Source of the DNA: Hygrophila difformis
Lineage: Eukaryota; Streptophyta; Magnoliopsida; Lamiales; Acanthaceae
Assembly (NCBI GenBank): GCA_030278955.1
Contig: JAOANR010000008.1
Coordinates: 37,394,148 to 37,458,147, forward strand
Length of the DNA stretch: 64,000 bases
Direction: 5' to 3'
The stretch's first letter is position 1. The number at the start of each line of letters is the position of its first letter. A program made the position numbers and the translations under genes. This document shows positions 12,145-25,138 of the stretch, in pieces. The notes under the pieces were generated by a model. That model searched no databases, was not told the DNA's origin, and saw only the letters and a program-made list of their open reading frames with translations.

Positions 12145-13538
12145 TCATCGCGTGCGTGCATTCCATATTGAGGATGCAATTCTGTTCCGAGTCTCCTTCA
12201 TCTCATTTCCTTCTGACCACTGTTCATTGTTCGCCTCATATGTGTGGATATTGTGAAGTTCATCTCGTGGTATGTAATTTGGATTTTGATCCAACGCAAC
12301 AAAAAGCAAATCCTCTTGCGAATTTTTGCGAATGTAGTTATGCAATGCAAATGTGGCCATGATAACATCAATTTGAGTTTGAACAGTAAACTGGGGCATC
12401 CTACTCAAAATCTTCCAGCGTTTCTTCAACACTCCAAATGATCGCTCAATACAACTTCTTAGAGATGAATGTGAACGATTGAAAGCTTCTTGCATATTAG
12501 TCGGCGGCTCATTTTGGAATTGGGATTGATGATATCTGGTCTTTGAATATGGAACCAAATATCCTTTCCTATCTGGGTATCCTTTATCAACCAAATAATA
12601 TCTACCTGAAAAAAATATTCAATATAGATTAAGCTTATGTAAATTACAAAAATTGTCATACAATAACAATATAGTTATAAATTACCTTCGGGTGGATGTG
12701 GGAAATTCATGGATGTCGTGGTTATTGCGTGAATAAAAACACGCGTGTCATGTGCTGACCCCTCCCATCCAACAGATATAAAGGTAAAACACATATCAAA
12801 ATCACAAACTGCCATTACATTAAATGTAGGTAACCCTTTCCTCCCTATATACCGTAGTTGTTGAGACTCCGGGATACACGCTCCTATGTGTGTACCGTCA
12901 ATGCATCCAATACAATCCTGAATGTAATTTAGCAATGTATATTGTTGATCATATAATTTGACATATAAAAACATATTAGAAAATAAATAATATGGTACCT
13001 TGAAATACGGCATGTATCTTTTATCATTCTGTATCTTATAGGGAATGCATTGGAATCGTGTATCTTCTGGCCTAATAATGTCATGTGCAAGACCTTTGAA
13101 ACCTTTGCTTCTACCTGTTATCGCCTCTAAAACCTCATGAAATGTTGTGCTAATAGTCGATCCTGATCGTTGAAAGCGCTCCCCAACATCCCTATTAGAC
13201 ACACCTAATGCAATAGTGTATAAAAATATTCCCAATTTCTCAACAGTTGACATGTTGTCACTCGAATGCAATCCATATCTTGACTCTAGTTCGCCACATA
13301 ATTTCATGAATAAAGATTTATCCATCCTAAAAGCATTTACACATCGTATTGGATGGCCATTCAAAACTTCTTTCATCCAAGCCTCTCCCGTATGAGAAGA
13401 TGTCATGCATGGTTCTCTATATATACACTTATAAAAGTATGCAGCTGCCACAGTACTTGCAATGCAAGAATTCTGGATAAAATATAAGCATTTCTTCCTT
13501 TTCCTCTTCAACTCAAGTTCAATATCCATGAATTCCAC
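12145..13538 (-). CDS. PIF/Harbinger DDE transposase (three exons)
   Basis: Minus-strand exons 13538-12999, 12917-12686 and 12605-12145 join through GT-AG introns (12998-12918 and 12685-12606) to give 410 codons plus stop. Residues 1-180 carry the PIF N-terminal region (HTGEAWMKEVLNGH, helix-turn-helix-like FLYTIALGVSNRDVGERFQRS). The DDE_4/HARBI1-like nuclease has its triad at D187 (CIGCIDGTHI), D237 (GWEGSAHDTRVF) and E311 (RSCIERSFGVLKKRW). The family cuts and pastes DNA with 3-bp target duplications and needs the companion Myb-like protein encoded just upstream in the same orientation. Intron 1 is 81 nt and has no in-frame stop, so its retention would add 27 residues directly before the first catalytic block. 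No disabling lesion is visible, so the gene may be functional. Confidence 0.88.
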
Positions 13539-13741
13539 CTATTAGAAGAACACATAGAATATATTAATTGATTTTAGAAAAATAATGAAGGAAAAAATAT
13601 ATAACACAGAATTAAAAACATATAATAAATCGTCAACCACCAATGCATACTTAATAATAAATGTCAAAATACATCGTCCGAAATCGATCTAGAATATGTC
13701 ATCAAAGTCAAATAAAAGTACTAGCCACTCAACTATAAACA

Positions 13742-14858
13742 TCAAGCTCTTAGAGTATAATCATCTTTCTTATATTTCAGCCATGCAAGTCTACCCTCAT
13801 CATTTCTTATATTTAAAAATATTTCTCTATTCGCAGCATCACGAAAATGATCAATGGCAAATAACCACAAAGGACTTCCTGTTGTCATCAACCCCCTATT
13901 CTCCATTTCAGCAACCACACCCATAGCTGTAGCGATACTGTAGTTTTCAACTTTCTTCGCATGAGAAGCAAAATCAGATTCCATTAACTCGAAAAATCGT
14001 TGTTGATTCCCATCCTGCTTGGCCAAATACTCTTTGAACAAAGCAGATCCAGATGATTCTCTTCTTTTACGCTTCAATTGCCCATGCTTAGAACTGTTAT
14101 CTGTTGTCTTTTGGATTTTGTTAGGCTCCTCACTTCTTGGCAAAGAGACATCTTGTTGACTCACCTCATTTAGAAAATCACTAAAGAAAGTTCGTTCTTG
14201 ATTTTCAAGATTCTCTAAACAAAGACTACTGGGAGCAGCTTGAGCGTGAACAGCTACACCGTCATCATCAGCGACACCATCATCCTCATCAAGGGTTACA
14301 TGGTAAGCCCCACTTGATGGAGTATTATCCATAGATGGTGCAACACAATCCATCCCACTGGCAACAACATCTCCAAACAATTGACTCCATGCGTCTTGCA
14401 ATTCAATGGATGGTTGTTTTTTCATAAACCTTTTAACAGCTGGATTTTCCTACACAATAATTTAGAGAATTATTAAATTTGATCACACACATAACACAAC
14501 ATTAAATGAAAGAATGACTATTATAAAGTATTACCTTAATTTTCTTTTTCCACCATTCATCCGAACAATCAAGTTTTCCGGTACTTGCATTCCACCCTAA
14601 GCCAGTTTCCTCATTCTTCAAATACTTCCAAAGATTGTAGTCTTTTTTCATTGCATCAAATTTGTTCTTTAAAGTTTTGTCACTATTTAATTTTAGGTTC
14701 ACTAATTTCTCAAATTGTGATTGAAGGTCTACCCACTTAAAAGGATGAGCCCTGCCATTCTTCATGACGTATTCGTTCAATATATCACACAGGGCCAAAA
14801 GATGTTTATCCGTCCAGGAAAAGAGGTCCTTCTTTGCATTATCAGTATTCGATGCCAT
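13742..14858 (-). CDS. Harbinger Myb/SANT-like accessory protein
   Basis: Exons 14858-14535 and 14449-13742 (intron 14534-14450, GT-AG) give 343 codons plus stop. Residues 10-105 form a Myb/SANT-like (Myb_DNA-bind_3) domain: FSWTDKHLLALCDILNEYV, HPFKWVDLQSQFEKL, LKNKFDAMKKDYNLWKYL and GLGWNASTGKL followed by WWKKKIK. An acidic, serine-rich middle follows (DEDDGVADDDGVAV), then a basic stretch (KRKRRESS) and a helical C-terminus ending in DDYTLRA. In PIF/Harbinger elements this ORF1 protein binds the element ends and brings the transposase to the nucleus. It lies upstream of the transposase in the same orientation, about 200 bp away. Many host trihelix-like proteins share the domain, but the pairing makes the transposon role clear. 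Confidence 0.83.
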
Positions 14859-15689
14859 CTACAAAGCAAGGGTTTTCAGATGACCTCAAATTTACAAGAA
14901 TTCCAACGTTGGAACTATTATTTTGCTCTTAACATAACAAAATATTCCACACAAGCTCATAAAATTAGTGGTTGGCAGAGAGAGTAGTACAGACATGCAA
15001 TCACAAGTGTGAGAAATAGTAGAGACAAAATAAGCAATTACAATTAGATATAATAAGCAATTACAGACATGCAATCACAAGCTCATCTCATTCCATATTG
15101 AGGAAGCAATGTAATAAGCAATCTGATGAGTAACAAATTAATTATAAATTATCAAAATTAATCCACCATCACAACAATTGCATTTCTAAACTCAGTAAAT
15201 CTCAAACCAAGTCATCATACCACAACAGCAAACACAATTTCTAGCTCTTTGAAAAAGGTTTCCTTACGACACTTGTACTTCGCTGTAGTCTGCACTAAAG
15301 AAGGAAAGCAATTACAATTAGAATCAACAATTGAACATAAATTCGACAAAATCAAAAACTGTGGCAAAAGGAAAATCACAAAGGCACGATAAGTACTAAC
15401 AAGACAAACCATTATAAGACAACTAGCAAAACCTTGTGGCAGGATCAAGAATTCCCTATCTTTTAGATAATATTTTCTACATGGTATTTTATGTAAACTG
15501 ATGACAATAGAAATTTTGATGGACTGCTATATGCTTGCTTTCTCATTTTCCCTGCCTTCACAGTAAGAATCCGGTCAATCATATTCCTTGTCAAGTAGTG
15601 AATTTGCTAAACAGAAAACTCCATACAATATTGTATAAGCTGATAAGTTTTATTTCTCATTCTTTAATTGGCATCAGACTATGCAGGGA
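14859..15689. other. Harbinger 5' flank, no gene seen
   Basis: AT-rich DNA upstream of the Myb-like gene. Only short frames without domain signatures are present. It probably holds the promoter of the element's ORF1; no clear TATA assignment can be made. Confidence 0.4.
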
Positions 15690-16189
15690 NNNNNNNNNNN
15701 NNNNNNNNNNNNNNNNNNNNNNNNNNNNNNNNNNNNNNNNNNNNNNNNNNNNNNNNNNNNNNNNNNNNNNNNNNNNNNNNNNNNNNNNNNNNNNNNNNNN
15801 NNNNNNNNNNNNNNNNNNNNNNNNNNNNNNNNNNNNNNNNNNNNNNNNNNNNNNNNNNNNNNNNNNNNNNNNNNNNNNNNNNNNNNNNNNNNNNNNNNNN
15901 NNNNNNNNNNNNNNNNNNNNNNNNNNNNNNNNNNNNNNNNNNNNNNNNNNNNNNNNNNNNNNNNNNNNNNNNNNNNNNNNNNNNNNNNNNNNNNNNNNNN
16001 NNNNNNNNNNNNNNNNNNNNNNNNNNNNNNNNNNNNNNNNNNNNNNNNNNNNNNNNNNNNNNNNNNNNNNNNNNNNNNNNNNNNNNNNNNNNNNNNNNNN
16101 NNNNNNNNNNNNNNNNNNNNNNNNNNNNNNNNNNNNNNNNNNNNNNNNNNNNNNNNNNNNNNNNNNNNNNNNNNNNNNNNNNNNNNNNN
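15690..16189. other. Assembly gap of exactly 500 N
   Basis: The round length indicates a placeholder of unknown true size. It separates the Harbinger element from the epsin promoter. Reading frames that appear to cross it are artefacts. Confidence 0.99.
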
Positions 16190-16988
16190 GGGCTGGGTAA
16201 GTCTCATTCCCTACCCCATCTGTAATTTATGCGCGAGTTGAGAATATAGTGTGACAACCGACGGCTAAAAGTAAAACTCGGCGATTCAGCCCGGCGATTT
16301 TTCTTTCGTTTCCTTTTTTTTTAATTCCTTTTTTTTTTCCCTCTTTTTACCGCTTTCTTTTGTTTTCTCTTCCGTCTATCTCCTTCTCATCTCTCTTCAT
16401 TTGTACGGTCATCTGCACCATTTCTCTCTCGCTCTGCTCCCTGTCTCAGATCTGGTCTACTTTGGGGGACGCTGCGAAACGATCAGGTATGATCTCTATT
16501 TTGCTTATCGACTGTTTAGTTTTCAAGTCTATTGTTGTGATTGGGATCTTCAGTTTTATATACTCTGTTCCGCATCTAATTTTTCTGTAGATGAAGTTCA
16601 GCTTTCGTTTTTGTTATGTTAGATCTGTGGTTTTGTTGGTTGCGTAAAGTTTCGGTTGTTTTTGAAGTGTTTTTTATTGTTTTTTTTGCTGTTTCTGCAT
16701 GTTTCATGAGTAAAATCATCGTGTTCATGATTTTGATGTGCTTTTAAAGTTTGATCGGTTATTCCGGGGTTAGTGATAGGTTTTTTGTTGGCTGATTGGA
16801 GTTCACGCCAATCATTTTTTATATGTTTAAGAAGAATTAGCTCTGGAGGTGAATGTCGCAATTGGAATATGCTTGTTTATATTTATGGCTTCTGAGGCTC
16901 TCGTTGTGATTCTAGTTTTGAAGAAGTTTGACAATTGTGCGTTTTTCTCTGAATATAATTTTATATTTTTAAATTTTCGGCTGTGCAG
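16190..16988 (+). promoter_or_regulatory. Epsin promoter remnant, 5' UTR exon and leader intron
   Basis: A pyrimidine-rich block (16290-16440, with CTCTCTTC-like runs) is typical of plant transcript leaders. A non-coding exon ends at gatcag|gtatga (16486/16487), and the intron ends at ctgtgcag|gaga (16988/16989), just 53 bp before the ATG. Plant 5' UTR introns often raise expression. The core promoter is probably partly in the N gap. I did not find a convincing TATA box. Confidence 0.6.
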
Positions 16989-17041
16989 GAGACTATTTGA
17001 TCAAAGCTTACTAATTCGGATTCTTCTGAGCAACGGGTGGA

Positions 17042-20000
17042 ATGAAGAAGGCTTTTGATCAAACTGTCCGTGATCTGTGAGTTTTGTTACTTTAGCCTCT
17101 AAAATTGCTAAATACGTGCTGCACTTTTTTTTTGGAAGACAACATTCTCGTTTGGTATTTTATCTTTAGTTTATGTTTCTTTGGTTTGTGAATATAAGCA
17201 TTCCGGTGGATTAATTGAAAGGCATGTTTGCTATTATTTCATTCTTTGGCTTGACATTGTTAATTATTCCTATGTTCGGCACTGTGCTAATTTTTTAATT
17301 GTTGTAAGTGGGTAGCATTTGATGTTTTGATGACATACATCTCTTGTAAATGCTTTACATTTCATGGTGCAGCAAGAGAGGGGTTAACAAAACAGTTCTT
17401 AAAGTTCCTGTAATTGAACAAAAGGTGATTATCTTTTTACCCTTCCTAGATGCATTTTCTAATTTAATTGTCTATGCTAAAAATGTATTGGAAAAGTATA
17501 TCAAATGGTTTTGCAAAACTTGTGTAGAGAAAGAAGCTTTTGTGAATTGCATTCCTTAATGCAGTGTATGCTTAAATTCTTTTAATTATCTATATAAAAG
17601 TAAAATTGTAAATTTCTGAGTTGTGTAGTTTGTAGTAATTGTTATTCTTTCTATAATTGCGTATTGATGATAGAGAATGATCACTTCATGTATGTGTGGT
17701 ATGTATGGGTTTATTTTTGGTAAAAATGGTTTGTGAATTATTCGCGACTTAAAAGGACGAAAATGGGCATGGAAAATTGTGCTTGGTTCATATATTCTTT
17801 TCCCAGTTTGCCAATTTCAAATTATCTATGACAAGGTTCATTAAAGTGATCTTGTTCGTTGTGTAAAATGTAAATGGTATTTTGATGATAATATAAATTA
17901 TATAATTTTATGTACGATTATGTGTGGTTGGCTAATCTTGTTGTCTTCTACTGTTAATTGGTGTTTGGTTCCCGTTTTCAGGTTCTTGATGCAACTAGTA
18001 ATGAATCCTGGGGTCCTCATGGATCAGTTCTGGCTGATATTGCTCAGGCATCGAGAAACTAGTAAGTTTTAATTGATTATGGTACTTTGCGCCATTTCAT
18101 TTCATTACACAGTACTTACTTTTGAGATTTGACAGTCACGAGTATCAGATCATCATGTCAATAATCTGGAAGCGTATAAATGATACTGGGAAAAATTGGC
18201 GGCATGTTTACAAGGTTTGTTTCCATTCATCCTTTCTTGCCTTTCTAGACCTTGCACAGGCTCCCAAAAGTTGCAAGTTGGGCATAATTAGCTCGTTTCT
18301 GTTGCAAATTGTGGTTTAGTAACAATTCATATCCTCCGGACCCTTTCATAGTTAGAAGTTTTCATACTTAAATCCAGGGTCTCGCTCCTATTTTGTTCAA
18401 CTAAACGTTCTTTGTGTGGATGTTTTCTATGCAGGGTTTGATTGTTTTGGAGTATTTGGTTGCCCATGGGTCTGAGCGTGTAATAGATGACATTAGAGAA
18501 CATGCCTATCAAATATCTGTTAGTTTCATTGTCAACTGTATTCTTTTTCATCAGCTGTTTTTTTAGAAATATGTTGACATGTGCATTTATCATGTTTCAC
18601 TTGTTATAGACATTGTCAGATTTTCAATATATTGATTCCAGTGGGAAAGACCAAGGAAATAATGTTAGGAGGAAATCTCAGAGTCTTGTAGCTCTTGTCA
18701 ATGACAAAGAAAGAATACAAGAAGTTCGTGAGAAAGCTGCTGCTAATAGGGACAAGTAAGTGAACCATGTTGGCTGTTTTGATAGCTCTCCAAGTTTAAT
18801 TGTTCAGGGAATGAATTCCTTGGTGACCTTGATATTTATGGTCTGATGCTATATAATGATATGGAACTTTCAGTGGAGGCTAATTCTCCCATGTAGGATG
18901 TATGCTTGATCTATTGATTATGCACATAAACATTTTGAGTCCTTAACGTGTTGGATTAACCTGCAGTTCTGACATTGAAATTGTTAGCATCATCTAATGA
19001 ATTTTTGTTTGATTGGGATTGGAATGCCATGTGTGTGTGTGTTTTCTTTGCTTATTTTTTTATGACTGGGAAAATAGATAAGACGGGAACTGGAATGAGG
19101 ATTGAAAACAAGAAATATATCACAATTGCAAGTGTGCTGGATCAGTTTCATTTAACTAAGAACAAGCTTCTACTTTTTGGCAACATAATCTACAAAAGGA
19201 ATTAGGTTAAGGTAAAAGGCTAAGATCATTATGATTCTTTTCTTTCACATTCTGATGGAAATTTACCTTTATTTTGTGCTTTCTCAAGAATGGCTATTGT
19301 GTATCTTGGTCTATTTTATTAATTGTAAATCCAATCATTGTTGCTTGTTGGATGTTGGTTCATATGCTCGATCAACTTATTAGATATGACTAGATTCGTG
19401 TCAGTGTATCTATTGAGCAATATTCATTCCCCTCACACAACTGATGCTGCAATGCTACTTATGCATTTGCATATTGGTTCGATTATAGTTTTTCTTCTAT
19501 GGTCAACAATCTTTCTCCCGGGCATCTGTAACCTTCTTAATTGAAGTTCAGATCTTTTGTAGATTGATTTTCTCTCTCAATTTGTTTTTCTTATGCTTCT
19601 CTATGTTTGTAAGTGCTTAAAAAGTACATCACGATTTTGATTAGCATATGCAAAAGAAGTTTTGGTTTCCTGTTGATCATATAGTTTGCTTTCTGCAGAT
19701 ACCGTGGCCCACCGACGAGTGGTATGTATCGTCCTGGCTCAGGGGGATATGGAGATAGATATAATGATGATAGGCATGAAGGCCGATATGGAAGCGGAGA
19801 TGATAACAATGGATATGGAAGAGATAGAGAATGGGGTAACAGAGATGATGATAGATATGGTCAAGGTTCCTATGGACGTGATGGGGACAGGTATGGTAGA
19901 GAGCATGAGGAGCGGTATGGGCGAGATGGGTACAGGGATGATGATTATAATTACAACTCGAGAAGTAGAAGTGCTGATCGAGAAATGGATCGCACAAATG

Positions 20001-23000
20001 AGGAACATAGTCAATTTTCATCTAGGTTTGTTGAATTGTTTCATCTACTGATTTTTCAGATTGTGACATTATATGATACTTTTTCTAGACAAAAGTGGCC
20101 GTTCATTTAAGATAATTTATTCATGATATGACCATAATTAAACTTTTTCGATTATCCTGGTCTTAGAAAGATGAGAAAGACGAATATGCAAGGGTTCAAG
20201 TTACTTTATACTCCAGTATTATGTGAACTTTTTTGATGACCTTTACTGCATGCATTCATTCAACCAAGATAGATTGTAGGTAAATCATGAAGCGATTGGA
20301 TGTGATTATATTGCTCTTCTTTTAATTAGTCATTTTAGAGAATCTAACCAGAAAAGAAATACATATGAAGTTTTTGTAAATGTAGAGAAAATGGTCATAC
20401 TGCAGTATGTACACTGTATAAAACCTGTGCTGTATATAGCCTGGGGCCATGTGCAGTTTGTTTTCATTTGGAGGATTGTATATGGATTGTTGAATCATGT
20501 AGGTAATGTTTTTTGCAAAAGAAGTACTAGAGCTAATTTTTTATGTTTTGAGAGACCAATTTTTTCATGTTGCTAAAAGCATATAATGTGGCTGAAAGCC
20601 AACCATAACTTCTGATTTCTGAATGAGATGATTTGCTTAACTCCATTTTTTAAAAATCATTTTCTTCAGTACTCTCATTTAAGATAATAGATATATAATA
20701 GGGTGAGGAGTCGGACTTGTGATCTGAATAGCAGTAGCTATTTAGACCCTTTTGCAGAAATAGGAATAGAACCCTGTAATACTCCTGATTCACTTTCACT
20801 TGAACTTACAGTAGGGTTCATGGCCAACTGTTTGACATGTGACAACTGGCTTCCAAGAAGCTGATAATCCTCATCAGAATTCAGAACCTTGAGTTAAGAA
20901 ATGAAATTGTTGGATCGATTTAGATTAGAGTATTCATGTTGCCTTGCTTAACTGTGTAACGGGGTATGTTATCCAGCACCTGATACCATTAAAACGTAGT
21001 GAAGAGTATATCTATTTCTCAAAAATTAAAGAGTACAGTAGGAGATATATAAATACATACTTGGTTAATAATTAGCCTATACTATAAGACTAATTCTCAC
21101 AAGTAGTATTAAGTTAATAAAGGCCCTTTGGTTAATTTTATTCAACTGGAATGTCTCCATATGGCTAAGTTCATCTTATAGATTTTTTAGAATGTCTGAA
21201 CTTTTTGATACAAGTACTTTTTTCTCTTTACTTCTCCTCAGCAGAGGAAGTGGTGCAAACGCTGATGATCATTCTCAAGATGGGAGGTATTTTGAAGGCA
21301 CTTTTCCGTGCATTGTTTTTAGTGCTGTCCTGTAAATAATGTTTAAATATAATCCTTAATCTGCCTATTTCTAATCAACAGGCTTGATCAAAATTCATCT
21401 GGTCAAACCCATAGTGTACCACCGAGTTATGAGGATGCTGTTAATGCTACACGCAGTCCCACTTATAGTGATAGGTAACAAGCTTTTGGCCAGCACCTGC
21501 CTTCTGTCTGACAGAGTCTGAGTTGGTTCTAAATTAATTTCAATGTCAGGGACAGAGATGCTTCACTGCCAACTGTCCCTAAAGAATTCTCTTCGCCAGG
21601 TGCCAATCCATCCCAGACAACTGCAGCTTCTCCAATCACTACTCCAGCACCAGCTCCACATTCTTCTTCAGCTCCAGCTCCTGCTGCATCTCAGTCAGAA
21701 GTTCAACATAGCCACAGTGATGGTGGTGGATTTGATGAATTTGATCCAAGAAGTTCATTTTCAGGTACTTTGATATCGATTGTGATTTTAGATTAGTTTA
21801 TTTTGCCATGGGGTTTGGTTACTGGAATACTGTTTGGCACCATAATAAATATGTTCCCCAGTTAATTAGACTTGATCAGGAATACTTTCATTAGATGCTA
21901 ATTATTGTGTCCTACCATACACATATTTATGGACTGATTTTTATGTTATTTTTAATATTTTAAATATTTGATTAGCTGCCACAGCTACATCAAATGTTAC
22001 AGCTCCTGCCGCCACGCCCAGTGTTGAAATGGACCTACTGGGCTCATTGTCCGAGTCTTTTTCCTCAAACACACTGGCTCTTGTGCCTTCTAACCCTTCA
22101 GACTCGAGCTATGAAACTAATGGTTCAGCAATCCCCAATACTGGACATACATTTGCTGCAGTATCTTCAGCATCCCCCAATAGTAATCAGGTAATGTGTA
22201 TAGTACCTGTATGAATTGATCTGATTCGATTTATTCACTTCTTCAGCATTGTGCATTATACGAAAGCTGATTTGATATTACTACATAGGGATTGTTTTAT
22301 CATCAATTAGGTTTATTGAACTTCTGTTTGTTCGCTATGGCCTCTTGGGACTTGGCATAGTCAGATCTTGATGTAATTTCTGTTTCATAAATGTTATATT
22401 ATTTGTTAGAATTGGCAATAAGTCACGATTCGTTGTTTAATCAAAGAAAGAATATTCAATGCAATATAATGATGTTTGAAAAAGTTTCAAGAAATCATTG
22501 AGTATGAGGCTGTGGTTGCCTGAATTCCCAATCTCGTTGCCAAAAGTGTTCTGAAGGTTCCCTTTGGATTTCATGTCTGCTTGGCGTGACTGAAAGCATT
22601 CTTTGAATGGTTGAATTATTTTCAATTTTCATTAGACTCTACAAAAGATACATGTCCTCAAGTTTCTCAGTATTTTAATATCAATTCTGAAAGAAAAAAA
22701 AAACCCACTTAATTTACTGTCATAAGTTACAATTATTTTCAATTTTCATTAGACTCTACAAAAGATACATGTCCTCAAGTTTCTCAGTATTTAATATCAA
22801 TTCTGAAAGAAAAAAAAAAACCCACTTAATTTACTGTCATAAGTTACAGATTATTTGTCATAGTTACAGCTTATTTTAAGATATCACATCATCATTGTTG
22901 CCGTTCTTTTTAAGTTGGATCCTGAAAGCACATGTTGATCAAATTACATCTATTATCTAATTTATAATTTCTAAGCTTCCTTCTTCTTGGCCTAATCTTC

Positions 23001-25021
23001 GTGAGTTATCAAGTGTTTTTCTGGTGTTAGATTATCTTCTGCTTGATTTCACACAGCTGCTGTAAATGAAAGCTGTGGGGATGTCTATAATCTATATGTG
23101 CACCTCTGTGCAGACCGGTTTCTTCAATGTCTTATTGCAATTAGTCCATAATGGACCCATGTGAGTTTATAAATTAAAAGCATGTATATAATATATATTT
23201 GTTTCATTTATATAATCATATTATTATAATTGAATTAGGGGTATTTGTTCCTATTTATAATGTTTATTATTGAAAGTATGCATAAATAATTCAAATTCAA
23301 ACCGATGTAGTGGTTGGGGAATGTTCAATTTTGCATGTATAGAGGAGAAAAATGGGTGTTTTTTTTTGAAGAATTGTATGGTGAGTGTGAAGGTATTGTG
23401 ATACTGTAAATCTTCCATAAAGTTAAACTCGGCGTTCATACTAGGCGCTTATGTTCATCTAGTTGGAGCAAATTCCATCATCTATTATGATCTATTGTTA
23501 TCATTTGATTATAGTTCCTTTGTATGTGCTTCTTAAAATATTTTTAAGCATTAAATGTATATGATGCCATTTTTGCAGTCATTTGATGATCCATTTGGGG
23601 ATGGTCCATTTAAAGCGACTCCAACTGAGGGTGCACCAGTCCAGCCTCAGATCACTACACCCTTTCATTCTGTCAATATAAATTCCAATCAGACTTTTGA
23701 AGCATCAAAGCCAGCTCCACAAATGGCATCAGATGAATTCAGTGGTTCTTATTATGATGCCAACTATGCACCAGTAGATCCTTCTGGTGCTCAGCCTCCT
23801 GCGAGTACAGAGTTTCCAAAACAGGACTTGTCTATCCCCAACAAGGAGTTTGATATATTAGCAGACATTCTCCCACCATCTGTACCTTCATCCTTTGTCA
23901 ATGCAGAAGCTGGTTACCCAATTCCTCCTAGCCAATCTGTGCCTCATAGTAGCTTCCCACCCCAAACCATTCAATCTACATCAACTGGCCAGACTGCATT
24001 GCAGAACAGTGTCCATGCCAAAAATGGCCAACATGTAAGTTTTCCCACCCTAGTCAGTCAGCCCTCTGCACAATACCCTCTTCATCCTGCATCTTCTGTT
24101 CTACAACCAGTCCAAACCATGTCTTCGACCTTCCCTCTTCATGCTGATCAGGCACCACAAATGGGTTTCCATCCTCAAGGTAGCACCATGCAGTTAAATG
24201 CACCACAGAGCAACTTCTATGGAGCTTACAATTCTCAATCTACTGGCCTAGCTTCTGCTTATTCAAACCCTCCCATTTCAACCGGACATGCCGCATATAA
24301 CAATCCTCCACAGATAGGATCTGCACCTTCCATGACTCCGAAAATTGGCCCTCAGCCTGCACAAGTGCAATCAGGTAACATCTTGGGCGCAGTTTCAAGT
24401 TATCCATCTTCAACGGGTTTTGCAACTTCAGCTCCTCAACCAACAAAAGAGAAATTTGAGACAAAGTCCAGTGTATGGGCCGACACTTTGAGCCGTGGGC
24501 TAGTCAATTTGAACATATCAGGACGTAAGCATATTCATCTTTATGTATGTAATGAGCACATAATCTGTATTTTTTGTTTTTTAATTAATTTTTCCTTTGC
24601 AGCCAAAACAAATCCACTGGCTGACATTGGAGTTGATTTCGATGCTATAAACCGCAAGGAGAAAAGGATGGAAAAACCAACTACATCTACAGTAACATCT
24701 ACAGTCACCATGGGGAAAGCCATGGGGTCTGGCTCTGGGCTGGGTCGTGCTGGCTCTGCTGCCCTCAGGGGTCCATCTAACCCAATGATAAATTCTGGTA
24801 TGAACATGGGCATGGCTGGTGGTCCGGGAGCTGGCATTGGCATGGGAGGCTATGGAGGAAGCCAACCCATGGGGATGGGGATGAATATGGATATGCAAGG
24901 AAATATGGGCATGGGAATGAACATGCAGCAGCCGATGGGATATCCTAGTAGGCCTGGAGGTTATAATCATATGATGGGAGCTGGAAATTATGGTCAACAA
25001 CCATATGGAGGCTATAGGTGA
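17042..25021 (+). CDS. EPSIN2/3: EPSIN2/3-type clathrin adaptor with ENTH domain (13 coding exons)
   Basis: Coding exons: 17042-17076, 17373-17424, 17982-18061, 18136-18214, 18435-18518, 18610-18755, 19699-20025, 21245-21286, 21382-21474, 21550-21764, 21976-22190, 23579-24524, 24603-25021. All introns are GT-AG and the sum is 2733 nt (910 residues plus stop). Residues about 1-158 are the ENTH domain that binds phosphoinositides and bends membranes ([82 protein letters not shown]). Residues 159-268 are YGRD/RS-rich. Later come [18 protein letters not shown], a DPF motif (about 460) that can bind adaptor appendages, [31 protein letters not shown], and a Met/Gly-rich tail. Plant epsins link clathrin and adaptor complexes to vesicle budding at the trans-Golgi network and plasma membrane. 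Size and layout fit Arabidopsis EPSIN2/3 rather than the shorter EPSIN1. Exon ends come from splice consensus and family conservation, not transcripts. Confidence 0.92.
22614..22847 (+). repeat. 117-bp tandem duplication in an epsin intron
   Basis: 22614-22730 and 22731-22847 are nearly identical, differing by about one T and one A in homopolymers. Both lie in the 1388-bp intron before the largest exon, and splice sites are untouched. The near-identity suggests a recent duplication. Confidence 0.9.
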
Positions 25022-25093
25022 ACTGGGAGCAATAAGCAGGTGATGTTGCCCGTTATACGTAATTTGTCTCAAACTTAAATGAGGTTTTACAAT

Positions 25094-25132
<39 letters not shown>

Positions 25133-25138
25133 CATGAT
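25094..25138. repeat. AT dinucleotide microsatellite
   Basis: An almost uninterrupted (TA)n run just downstream of the epsin stop codon, inside the probable 3' UTR or its intron. Confidence 0.9.

Larger units (their letters stand above)
11761..15689 (-). mobile_element. Autonomous-type PIF/Harbinger transposon, far end in assembly gap
   Basis: It carries both genes typical of PIF/Harbinger: a DDE transposase and a Myb/SANT-like protein, both on the minus strand and both with intact spliced frames. The left end (11761) starts GGGTCTGTTCTGCACG, followed by about 120 bp of gagctgtagctg-type subterminal subrepeats. The same terminal sequence ends the non-autonomous elements at 30971 and, with one change, at 31995. 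No matching inverted end occurs before the N run at 15690, so the right end is probably inside the gap and the end given is only the last visible base. The 3-bp TSD cannot be confirmed. Confidence 0.75.

Noticed and set aside
15535..16241. Several long frames crossing 15690-16189
   Set aside because: They run through a block of N and are artefacts of the assembly gap.
19686..20051. Met/Asp-rich and His/Tyr-rich frames overlapping epsin exon 7 (19699-20025) on both strands
   Set aside because: They are shadow frames of the repetitive YGRD-coding exon; the true frame is fixed by splice phase and family similarity.
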